Shown in pieces: positions 26,201 through 38,200 of a stretch of DNA of 64,000 nt. The DNA is from Symbiodinium natans (taxonomy: Eukaryota; Sar; Dinophyceae; Suessiales; Symbiodiniaceae): the NCBI GenBank assembly GCA_905221605.1, contig CAJNDS010002111.1, forward strand, positions 606,118 through 670,117, in the 5' to 3' direction. The notes under the pieces are model-generated. The model was not told where the DNA came from. It searched no databases and saw only the letters and a list, made by a program, of their open reading frames with translations. The position numbers and the translations under genes are program-made. The number at the start of each line of letters is the position of its first letter. Position 1 is the first letter of the stretch.

Positions 26201-29200
26201 TGCTCCGAAAGGCTCGGGGCTGTCCCGGCTGATGCTCATGATGCTGGGGCTTTGGGTGGCATTGGTTGCTGGGGCTTCCCGGCTGATGCTCATGATGCTT
26301 GGGCTTTGGGGTGACGCGGTCCCGAAAAACTGGGCCGTTGCCCATGGTGCTCCGAAAGGCTCGAGGCTGTCCCGGCTTGAAGGTGAATTCGTGTAGATAT
26401 TCCCGAGCCGCGGGGCCGCCACAAGCCAGGCTCCACAGGATGAATGAACCTCCAAGTAAGCACTGAATCTCAGTCTCAGACCTGCTGGCAAGGAGTGCGA
26501 GGCCGGAGGCGACGCGCAAGAGCCTGGCCCTCAGGGGTTGAGGGTTTAGGGTTTAGGGATTAGGGATTAGGGTTTAGGGATTAGGGTTTAGGGTTTTGCG
26601 TTGACTTTAACACCCTAGAAGGAAGGTCGCCGTGCCCCTGCACGCCCCAAAACAAAGTCGCCCAAGGAGATCACAGTTGGAGAGCTTTTACAGAGGGGGA
26701 GTACTGACTGGTTTGAGCAGGCGTGAGTGCAGGGTCGTGGATTCGTGGAGGTTGGTTTGCTTGTTGGAAGCATTGCGTCGAAGACTTGCAGGCCCACCGA
26801 AGCTCTCCGGGCCTTAAGAAGAGCCATCAGCGCAGGAACATTACGCTCATCATCGCCGAGCTCCTGAGCCAGAAGGACCGGGACACGGGCTCCCGGTAGC
26901 CGATGGCCGAAGCCGCCCCTACGCTGACGGTTGCCCGTGTCGCGCCCCAACCTTCCCACCACCTCCTCCCCCTCTCCAGAAGAGGTGTGGTGGTGGCAGG
27001 AGGGTTCAAGGGAGGTTGGGGGGAGGGGCGCTAGATAACGCGTATCTTTCATGCCAAAACTCGTATGCTTTGAGAGGAGGGGTACACCGTGTACACCTGC
27101 TGGGTTTCTACGAGGTCAAGGGTTTATGGTCTAGGGCGAGGCGTTTAGGGTTCTAAAATCCCGGAGGCTATTAGAGCCTGAAAGAACCTTCGAGGTACGT
27201 CTTCACGGCCCTAAGCTCCAAATCCTGTGTGCACAGTTTGGAAAGCCAAAGGTTAAGAGGCGTGAATAGAAGTCCTCAGGACGTTCTTTACTGGATCGAA
27301 GACCTCACCCACCAGCTCACATCGCCTGCCACGGCGCGCGGGCTTTGGGGGGGTGTTGTTGGAGCACTTGTCAACCGAGCTGAATCACCCTAAACCCTAA
27401 ACTGAAAGTCGTGCAGTTGGGATGTGTATCAAGCGCTCGGCTTTAGTACAGAAATTCGCGAACCTGAGCTACCAACCCACAGGTTTCATAGGTTCTTTTT
27501 TAAGGGATGTTTCGGGGTTTAGGGTCGAGCTACCTCAGACTGGACTGTTGCCTGAACACGTAACTGGACCGGACTGGGCCGTTTTTTGGGACGGTTGTCG
27601 GTCTCGAGTTTTAAGGGATGACAAAAACAGATAGTGAGAGTCTCCAAGAGAGAAACCCCGGCCGAAACCTGGATGCAATTGCTGTACCCTAATAGGCCCT
27701 AATGACCAAGCAAGGTCTCAACTGCAGACTCTAAACCCTAAACCCCAAACCCCAAGCCCCAAGCCCCAAGCCCCAAACCCCAAACCCCAAACCCCAAACC
27801 CCAAACCCCAAGCCCTAAACCCCCAACCCTAAACCCTACACCCTTCATCGTCGGTGCCTGTGGCAGGTCCGGTTTCTCATTGAGCACATCTTCAGACGAG
27901 CCGGTGGGGTGCCACCCGCCATGCCACAGCCTCAACTGTCGCGTGCGGCCTGCACCTACCTCCCTCGCACCCGCCGCACAGGCCCCGACAGTAGAGGGAA
28001 AACCCTAAACCCTAAACCCTAAACCCCAAACCCCAAACCCTAAACCCTAAGCCCTAAACCAACACCCTCTTCGGACACAAAGCTCGAGAGCTTCTGGCGA
28101 GGAGAAACTATTGACAAGCCACAACGCCCCGAGGTCTCTCCTGACAACGGTGATCGTGCATACCACCGCGGGGATCAAGGACGGCATGACGGAGGCAGAA
28201 GGAACCCTAAACCCCATTATTTGTTTGATTTTTTCGTTTTAGGGGGGGGGGGTGGTGAGGATCTGCGGCTGAAATCTGAGTTTTCTTGGTGGGGGTTGCC
28301 TCACGTCCAAAACGACAAGCCCTAGGGTTGAGAGCTAGCATGGCGTGTACGACTGCACTGAACACTCGGCTGCTTCGCCATTTCGCTTCCGTCAGGAGTG
28401 ACGCTTTAGCGACGACCTAGGATACATAGATTGGCCTTGTGATCCTGAGCTATATACGCCACCAGCTGGTTTGACGGTTGGGGTTTAGGGGTTCAGGGCG
28501 GGGGTGGTGTAGAATTCCGCATTTCGATTCCCCGGCTTGGTAGTTTTCATAGCCGACCCCTTTGTAACCCGGACACGCTCCCTTCCCCACGAAGACCCCA
28601 GTCTAGCAGCCCTCGCATAAATTGAGAATCCCATTCTGATCGCCGTTCCCTTCGAAGAAGGGTCGGACAGGGCTGTGGCCAGTGAGGCGATCGCCCGTGG
28701 CATTCTTTTGCGGCAGAAGCCAGGTCGTGTCTAGTGGGAGCAAGAGTTTCAAGACCCTACATTCCCGAGTCCCAACTTGTGCCGAATCCTACGAGTGAAT
28801 CACCTCTTTGCACCGGAAGCTGTATCTATTTGACTATTAAGATAGCAATTAAATTAAATTTGATAATTAATATGCAAAGTGAAGGTCTGTGCCTCAACAC
28901 CGACGCTGTCTCCGCTCTCACCACCTTCACCGGCATTAGTGGCCGGCGAGGACAGGTCGGGTTCGGATCCATGCGGTCACACAACACGGGCCCTCGTACA
29001 TGGGATACCTCAGAAAGGGCTCAGAATTGCGTTTAGGGTTTTGGGTTTTGGGCTTTCGGTTTTTAGGGTTTAGGCATAAACCCCAAGCTCGAGACCGACA
29101 GAAGCATGGCGAGGAGGACATGACTTTGGACGAAGGTGTGGTGGGCGAGGCACGGCTTATCTCAAGGCTTTAAAGTTAGGGGAAGAGGGGTTGCAAGTGG

Positions 29201-32200
29201 CCTTTTGGGTTAGGGGGGTTTCGTGTAGCAAAGGCATAGTTGAGGGTTCAACCTCCAACCCGAAGGTCTACTAAACCTGAAGGGGCTGATAGCGAGGGAT
29301 GCAGATCCCAGCGCCACCGGTGAAGGTTTCGGTTTCAAGGGGCCTTGGTGGCGCAGGACTTCTGGGGGGTGTGGGGGGGGCTTCAGCGTTTGCGGCCTTA
29401 GGGGCTTTCGGGGTTGTGTTTGTTCATGTGGGGTTCAGGGTTTGGGGAGGGTTCTGAGCTACTGGTACTCAAACTCAGCTGTAGGTTTAATTGCCCTAAA
29501 CCCTGAACTCCAAATCCCCTAAAGCCTTCAACCCTTGAAACCCTTTCACCCCTAACCGGCAGTAAACCCAGACACAAAACCAGCCCCTAATTATAATATC
29601 GACGCAAGGAAACGCGCGGGCTTTTATGATTATAATTTGGGGCCCTAAACCCTAAACCCTCAACCCTCAACCCTAAACCCTAAACCCTAAACCCTGTTAT
29701 CATGAGAGCCAAACCCTGCCGAAGGCCTCGACTGCCAGAGCGGCCACCCTGTCGCCCCCCTCAACGCCCGCCGGCCCAGTGAGGGAGTTTAGGGTTTAGG
29801 GTTTAGGGTTTCGGGTTTAGGGTTTAGGGTTTGGGGTTTGGGGTTTCAGGGGCTTAAAGGGTTTAAGGGGTTTGAGGCTAGGGACGAAAGAGGCCTGGGT
29901 ATTGTTTTCAGCTAAAAATGCTGAAAGTTCTTCACTTCTTTCGAAACATTCTAAGCTAAACTCATGTAGTTCTAAAAGGTTCTAAACGTTCTGAAAAAAT
30001 TCTAGAAAAATCTAAAGTTCTAAAATTTTAAAGCTGCAAGGTTCTTCAGAATTGCTACTATCTAGACTCGTTTGGTTACTGGGGGTTAGGCGTTTAGAGG
30101 CTTTAGGAGTTTATAGGTCACGTGGTTCAGAGACTTATCGGGACCGCCGGGTGGCGAGCAATGCCACAGCAGCGGTCATCGCCCTTTGTGGTTCTTTCGT
30201 TGCGGGCTCTCTGTCTGCGTGTGTATGTGTGTGTCGGGACGCATTTTTCGGCAAAGGGTGTGGAGTGTGGCGATATGAAGCTGCCCTTCCTGAAATGCAA
30301 GCAGAGTGATCTTGGGAAACATGTTCCGAGTTGGACCCTGGGGCCTGGTACAGAATGTCAAAGGGTTCAATCCGCAAAAGGGTCAAAAACCATCGGGAAG
30401 ATGCGCAAACAATAGAGCTTTCCTAAACCATAGAGCTTTAAGTCCTAAACAATAGAGCTTTAGGTCCTAAACCTGAAACCAGTTTGGAGTCGAGACTTTG
30501 GCATTAAGCGGAGCTCTCTGTTGAAGCACAGATGCACGTGCCAACCCTGAACTCCTGAACTCTGAAGCCCCGAACTGAGAGTTATTTCCCTACATGCTTG
30601 GCTTCTTAAGGGTTTAGGGTTTAGGGTTTAGGGTTTAGTGGGTTTAGTGGGTTTAGTGGGTTTAGTGGGTTTAGTGGGTTTAGTGGGTTTAGTGGGTTTA
30701 GTGGGTTTAGTGGGTTTAGGGTTTAGGGTTTAGGGTTTAGGGTTTAGGGTTTAGGGTCCATCCGATGGAAAGATGGAAAGGCCAAACACAACTCTGAGAA
30801 GCACGACGTCAGAGGAGTGGATGGAGAGGCCTCGGTGCATTCAGCATGCCAGGTGCTGCTTGAAAAAAGCCTTTAAGCCCTCAACAGGGGGGGGGGCTAT
30901 GAACTCCTTGGCCGTTCCTGGATTCAGGGGTTTCTTGAGGGTTTTAGGGTTTGGGTTCAGGGGTTTCTTGAGGGGTTTAGGGTTTAGGGCTTGGGGTGTA
31001 GGGTTTAGGGTTTGGGGTTTAGGGTTTAGGGTTTGGGGTTTAGGGTTTGGGCTTTTGGGGTTTAGGGTTTAGGGTTTAGGGTTTAGGGTTTAGGGTTTAG
31101 GGTTTAGGGGGCAGGCATTCTTTGGGTTTCTTTGTAGGGCTTCAGGCCAGCATCTCTCAGCCTAGGTACTGTTCCCCCTTGCTTTTCCTGACCTACAGGA
31201 AGCCAGTTTAGGGTTTAGGGTTTAGGGTTTAGGGTTTAGGGTTTAGGGTTTAGGGTTTAAATTAGGGTTTAGGGTTTAGGGTTTAGGGTTTAGGGTTTAG
31301 GGTTTAGGGTTTAGGGTTTAGGGTTTAGGGTTTAGGGTTTAGGGTTTAGGGTTTAGGGTTCAAACCCTCAGCCCTTAACCTCACATCACCCTCCCGCGCC
31401 AGCAAAGTCAGAAACAACATCTTCAGAACCCCTGAGCGCTACAAACTTCATCCCGGACCCAGAGACATGAATAGTTAGGAAACAGTCGCGATTTATATCG
31501 CATGTAATATAGTACCGCATCATATAATACAATTAATAATATCATATCAGAAAATCGAATCTAGTATATAGCATGCATACTATATGTCTACATATAGCAT
31601 GTATACTCTCTACCTCTATATATATATATACATATATGTACAGATAGGAGTTGATAGAAAAGCTCAGTTAAAACCCTCAACTGGACCCCCGAGTCCCCCA
31701 ACAAAGCCCCAAAACTTCGGCGGCAGGCGGCGAGCGGCGCTGCTGCGGGAGGCCAGCGGAATGATGGTGTTTAGGGTTTAAGGTTTAGGGTTTAGGGTTT
31801 AGGATTTAGGGTTTAGAGTCTGCAATTTTTGCCCGCCCGTCTCCTGTTTTCGCGCTTGTTTCCTGACCCATTAAGAAGAACCCCCCCCCCCCAGTGTTGA
31901 TTCCTAGATGACAGACTTGCATTTACAGCTGCCAGCAGAAAGCCCAAGCCCACGTTCACAATATTTAGAGTCAGAGCCTGCGTTGTCAAAACATCCCAAA
32001 GAACTCGCATGATGCACCCTCATTGAGCCCACCAGCCTCTAGCCACTTACTCAAGCCCAGTGACCTGCGCATCTGGATGTTTATGACGTGACGAGGCGAG
32101 GTTTTCGACGCTGTCTTCGCGTACTCATGGGCCCCGATGATGTTAGGAGGGTAGGAGGGGGGGGGGGGGTGTTCCCGGGTCGAAGTCGCAGGACTGGAGT

Positions 32201-35200
32201 GGGCCCATGGCAAGACCAGATTTGTCAGACCTGAAGACCGCGGCAGGACCAGAGCCACGACTTTCCTGAAACGGTTTTCCTCAGACACTCCGAGTTGTCC
32301 TTGGAGTCGATGAATGCGGGTCTCATTGGACATGGTGGACGATTACCCTGGACAATCCCATGACACTTTCAGGGCGGACTGCTGCCACTTTGTGGAAGAT
32401 ATACGTATTTGCCGTGCAGGAGCCCTTGAGACGTCACCTGCACTTCTCCAGCGCCCACGCAGTGAACGCCAGAACAGGGAATCGAGAGAGAGAGAGGAGA
32501 AAAGGAAAGAGGAAGGGAGAAAAGAGGAAGGAAAGCCATGTGGAAGGCACCCTCGAAACCCACAGGGATGAAATCAAAGCAAAGGCATCTCCTTAGCTGT
32601 GCGCAGAGCGCCTAAAAATAAGCCTTTGTAGTGTGCAGGGGGCACCCAAAACAGGGCCTAAGCCAACAAAAAAACCCTCGAATCCTTAACACAGCACAAC
32701 AGTAAATGTCAAAAGGAAACACCAACGACGACCTACAGCGGAGCCGAGCCGAAGCAGTGCAGAGCAATGTCAGGAGGCAAGAAGGCCTCTGGCACTCACG
32801 CCACAAAATCTCAACACCTCAACACCGCTGGCGATGTCACGCAGCGACTTATTCGAATAGCAGCCCATCCCAACGAGTTTCAAGAGGCTGAGGACACCTC
32901 GGCCTTGCAGGCCCAGCAGCTGCAGTCACAGCACGACCCCAAACAAGGTGTTTTAAATTCGCCTCGCGAGCCCCGCAGAGACAGCAAGTGGCGAGACCAA
33001 AACACCCGACTGGTGGAGCTAGAAGTCACTCACTACACTATCCAGCATGGTAGCCCGATGGGCAGGCCGCAAAAGCATGTGTGCACTTTGCGGAAGACTC
33101 GTGCGCCCCTGGATGTCTCCAGGATCTGGGGCCATGCTGCGTGGCGTGTTCTGGAGACCCCAAGAAGGCTTTCGCAGTGCCTGGAGCGGGGTGACGCCAC
33201 CCTGGCATGTCCGCCACTGACGGCGGACTACACATGCTCCCGTCTACTGCATGGCTAATTTGAAAGCAGCCTCCTCTTCTCGTCTCCTCTGCTGTACATG
33301 TCGTGCCTACGCTTCTCTTGTACTGGATGAGTTTCTGCATGAGTCAAATCGCTGCAAATACCCTTCAGCTGGTCTGGGTCTGGCGATGAAGCCCCACGCG
33401 AGCGAACATCAAGACATGTCAAGACCAGCCAGGGTTGCAGCAGGGCCACAAAGCCGAAAACCTTAAACTCCACTGTCGACCGCAAGAGCATTGCAACCCC
33501 AACAACCCCATCGCCGAGAAACCACCTGAAACAGCCCAGAGCATTCCAAGCTTCGTTCCCCCTGAGAACCTGTCCGAATCCAGTCGCCGCAATTTGTAGG
33601 ACTTCGGGTGTACAAAACCCTCAAACCTCATCAATACAAACCCGTCACCACAACAGAACCCCCTAAAGTCTGAGGCCTTCCGAGCGTGCCTTCCCCTGAA
33701 GCCAAGCCAATCCGAATGACTTGGTAGCCCAGTGGTACCCTTTACCCTTTTTTTTGGTTGATGGTTTCCCTTATAAAATAGCCAACGGTGCCCTTATCAT
33801 AATATGGTTACTGGGCTACCAGAATGAACATGCAGAGGTGGCCAGCCACTTCCCGCGCCTCCGCGAGGTGCTGGACGCGGGGCTGGCCCAGGCCGCCCCA
33901 AGATCCGAAGCGTTTGAACCTTGTAAAACCCTAAACCCTAAACCCCAAACCCCAAACCCTAAACCCTAAACCCTAAACCCCCCGAAACCCCCCCGAAACC
34001 CTGTAGAGGTTACTTGCAGGTTCATGGGTGGGTATAAGTAGGGTTATAAGTACCCCAAATGTGGCTATAGGGGTATGGTTGCGGTTGCATTTGCAGGTTT
34101 TACTTTTCAAAAAAAATAAGGCCTATGCAGTGCAGCGTCTTTACGTAGTGCGCTCTCAGTTGCTTGCTTTGTGTTCCCCGCTCCTGTTCTCGACATCGGC
34201 ATACCGTTACGTGAAACCCTACAAGTAGTCTGTCCGGTAGTGCCATCACAGGCCCTGGTGGTGTCCTAGCCATCCTGGCCCTAAACCCGAAACCCTAAAA
34301 CCCTAAAACCCTAAAACCCTAAAACCCTAAAACCCTAAAACCCTAAAACCTAAACCCTAAACCCTAAACCCTAAACCCTAAACCCTAAACCCCCAACCCC
34401 CAACCCCAAACCCAGGCGGCCGAAGATCCTTCGCTAGCCATGCCTCAGGGCAGAATCTGTCCGGTGGGAGGCAGGTGGGGGGCTGTGGAGACGGGGGCTC
34501 AAGTTCCAAGCAAGATTAGCTTCGGAACCCCTAAACCCTAAACCCTAAATCCTAAACCCTAAACCCTAAACCCTAAACCCCAAACCCCAAACCCTAAACC
34601 CTAAACCCCATAAACCCCATAAACCCCATAATCCCTAAACCCTGAACTCCAAGCCCCAGCAGTTTTGCAGCCTTGGGAGAGCTCCGCGAAGCGGCGCCCT
34701 GCTGCACGAGCATGAAAATCTGAGCCAGAAGTCTCGGCACCTAAACCCTAAGCCCTAAGCCTTAAACCCTAAACCCTAAACCCTAAACCCTCTTAGTAGG
34801 GAATGGGGGAATGAGGTACCCCATAGAATCCCTTAGAGTGCACACGTAGGGAGGATATAAGGTGCGTAATTCCCTCATTCCCGTTTCAAAGAACCAGGGG
34901 GAAATGCCTAAGACAATCCCACATCAACTCAATCAAGTCAGCATGAAGGCTTAGGGGCCTGGGGCTTGGTTCTGAAAGCTTTCGAGGTTTACCCTAAACC
35001 CCAAATCCCAAACCCCAAACCCCAAACCCAAAACCCTAAACCCCAAACCCCAAACCCAAAACCCTAAACCCTAAACCCTAAACCTAAACCCTCAACCCTA
35101 AACCCTAGTCCATGACCCCAGTGTTGCCCGTGTCACCCTTGTCTTATGCAAGAAAGGGATCCTTAAGATCCCAGACCCCATTCCCCCGAAAGCCCTGGGT

Positions 35201-38200
35201 TTAGGGTTTAGGGTTTAGGGTTTAGGGTTTAGGGCTTAGGGTTTAGGGTTGAGGGTTGAGGGTTTAGGGTAAACCTCGAAAGATCCTTCACAAGTATCCT
35301 CGTTGCCTTTTTAGGGCTAGCTGCCCTGCACTCCCAAATCCGGGCAATGAAGGTTTAGGGCTTCGGGCTGGCGAGATTTAATTCGGGTTTAGGGTTTAGG
35401 GTTTAGGGTTTAGGGTTTAGGGTTTAGGGTTTAGGGTTTAGGGTTTAGGGTTTAGGGTTTAGGGTTTAGGGTTTAGGGCTTAGGGCTTAGGGCTTAGGGC
35501 TTAGGGCTTAGGGTTTAGGGTTTAGGGCTAGGTCTAGGTCTTAGGGTTTAGGGTTTTAGACAGTTCAAGTCAAGCCAGGGACCACACTGGAAGTCATCAG
35601 CCTGATTGCCACAGTGGCAAGGCCAGCGCCCCTCTGAGAAGTCGTAGAAACCATAAACCCTACATGGGGGTTTAGGGTTTAGGGTTTAGGGTTTTGGGGT
35701 TTGGGTTTAGGGTTTTGGGTTAAGGGGTACCTTGCTAGGGTCTCTTATTATAAGAGAATCCTACCATTTGGGGGTCAAGATTAGGCCTAAACCCTAACTA
35801 AATAAACCCTAAACCCTCTTTGGGGCCAACACCACTTGTTTAGGGTGTAGGGTTGTGGGCTGATAAAACGCAAGGGTGTAGCCGACAATGGTGAAACAGC
35901 AAGCGCGACAAACAAAAAGCACCCATTGCAGTTTTTACGTTTTTACACGAAGCTTCTACGGTTTTGGGTTCGCAGGCGTATGCGTCCGATAACCTGGTAT
36001 ACGGAGGCGGGTTCAAGTGCCACATTGCCAGACCGCGACAAGCAGAATCGTGTTTTAAGTTTTCGCGCCGTTGACGCTTGCATACCCTTGCGATCCAACA
36101 CAAGGGAGCAAGGGAACGACAACGAAACACAAACAACGAAGATTCGGTCCTGCGCCCGTACGCTTGCGCTTGTAAACAGGGTTGTGCTGAGGGAGGGAAA
36201 GAACACGGCACAGCACAAACCAACATCTGTTTTACGGCGGATCGGTAACTCGTGAAGTAAACTAATGCCCTCAGCCAGCTCAGCCTGCTGTTGCTTCAAC
36301 AGTGTGGTTGTGCTTCACGAGGTCCAGTTGAAATCCTTAAGGACTAAACCCTAAACCCTAAACCCTAAACCCCAAACCCTAAACCCCCTAAACCCCCTGA
36401 ACCCTAAACCAAGGAGTTTGGGTCTGACACACGGCTTTGGGGCAATGCAGGAGGAGCCTAATGATTTCCGATCGGCCTTCTCTTCGCTTCACTGTCTAGT
36501 GATAGTGTAAGCGAACCACACTAGGACCGAAAGTGGGCCCTTATCCCCTTTCCCTTATGCGCCCTGTACACCTAAAAGGACAGCGATTGTATTCCTAAGT
36601 TACTCTTGGGTCTAGAAACACATCATGTTCTCTTGCCCTAAACCCCAAACCCCCAACCCTAAACCCCAAATCCTTGAGGTGTAGGATTTGGGGGGGCAAG
36701 CAGGTCCGGTCTGGACGTGATCCTGGAGGCATTGCTCAACCATCAGCTGCTGCCGCGGTGCGTGGAGGAGCCAGCCTCAACCCCAAACCATAGGTTTAGG
36801 GATGGTTTAGGGTTTAGGCTGTGGGGTTTGGGGTTTGGGGTTTAGGGCTTAGGGCTTAGGGCTCAGGAGACAGAGACCTGGACCTGGAAGACTCTAGGGC
36901 TTAGGGCCGTTGCTTAGGACCGTTTAGGATTTCAGGTCCCTTCTAGCTTGAGTAGTTTCAAGTGGTACTGAGAGTGTTTCTGGACAGGGATCCTGCGAAA
37001 ATTGGTCGCTGGCCATATTAAGACAATGCTTCAATGGTTTCTGTTCGGTTGTGACTGTGTGGCTACGATGAAGATCAGGAGGGAAGGTCCTAAACCCTCT
37101 AGCCCTAAACCTAAACCTTAAACCGCGCTGCTTCTCAGAGTAGGTCCATGAATTGTCCTTGCCCCTTTCGGGCAGACGGCTCTTCTTGAAGGCGGCCTGA
37201 ACAAACCACCTTTTAACACCAGATCCTTGGGGGGGGGGGGGGTTTAGGGTTTCGGGTTTAGGGCTAGGGTTCAAGGGAGTATGTGACCCAAGGTTCCCTG
37301 GACCCCCCCCCCCCGGCTACTCCTAAGGCTCCCGAAGCTTTTGTAAGAACCCTAAACCCTAAACCCTAACCCTAAACCCGAAACCCAAAACCCTAAACCC
37401 TAAACCCTTAAGAACCCTGTCACTTGAAGCTGAGCACAAAGCCCAGAAGCCCCGAGAGGTGTTCTTCAGACACCCGTGGAGCAGCCTGCTGCACAACAGC
37501 GTCAAGCAGCTGCTCCTCGAGGCTTGCCTTCGGGAGCTGCAGCTTTGTTTAGGGTTTGGGGTTTGGGGTTTAGGGTTTAGGGTTTAGGGTTTAGGGTTTA
37601 GGGCTTAGGGTTTAGGGTTCAGGGTTAGGGTTCAGGGTTCAGGGTTCAGGGTTCAGGGTTCAGGGGTTTGCTGGCGGTAGGGTTTGGATGTTGTAGGTTT
37701 GCAGCTCTTCACTTGCAGAGCGACCCCGAAGAATCGCGTTTTCCCGTGGACCCATCATGAATATACTGTAATCCAAAGTGCACTCGGATGGTCCAGCGAC
37801 AATTCGCGCGGCGGGGCATTGATGTTAGCTTGGGAGGTTTAGGATGTACGTAGGACTTTGCTCTCCGGCTTTTCACAGTCAGTTTCAGTGGCAGCCAAAC
37901 TGCTTGATCGGGCCAGCCTCTGTGGTGAGTGTCTCTCCAGCTCCAGACCTTCATGTACCCATTGGCTTTTCGATGGTCGTATCGCTATTGGCACGGTTCA
38001 AATGGTGCTTCAACCCTAAACCCTCAACCCGAAGCTGCTAACATGCCTGGGAATTTTGGGGTTTTAAGGGGCGACTCAGGATCTAGGGCCAAGAGTCACG
38101 ACATGAATGCCTGCGAAGCACACAGGAGCATGAATGATCAGTGAGCATCTGTCGGGGTCCCAGAACCCTAAACCCTAAACCCTTAACCCTTAACCCTAAA

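Larger units (their letters stand above)
22232..33837 (+). other. Partly resolved interval between exons J and N
   Basis: About 11.6 kb holding the 147-bp satellite, telomeric arrays, a TTTAGTGGG array, AT-rich runs and several open segments. The SAPS block between 'LVEIV' and 'LRPRL' must be encoded here. Candidates are 26.47-26.85, 27.87 and 28.13 kb. The stretch 31.37-33.72 kb is nearly free of telomeric repeats and holds the + strand open frames listed separately. Confidence 0.5.

Noticed and set aside
22907-26378. CRISPR-like array
   Set aside because: Units are contiguous 147-mers without unique spacers, in a eukaryotic setting.
22907-26378. 147 bp as nucleosome-positioning satellite
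   Set aside because: The length equals a nucleosome core, but dinoflagellate chromatin is largely not nucleosomal and nothing else supports it. Treated as coincidence.
23786-26519. Open frames of 378-736 codons on both strands
   Set aside because: The 147-bp unit is a multiple of three and stop-free in several frames, so openness reflects the repeat. No codon-level asymmetry between strands is evident.
26615-27052. 145-codon - strand frame as a separate gene
   Set aside because: Part of it is protein-like, but + strand frames over the same bases are equally plausible and the location suits a missing SAPS exon; kept only as an unresolved candidate.
35975-36035. tRNA-like GGGTTCAAGTGCC
   Set aside because: No acceptor, D or anticodon stem can be drawn; the B-box-like string is isolated.
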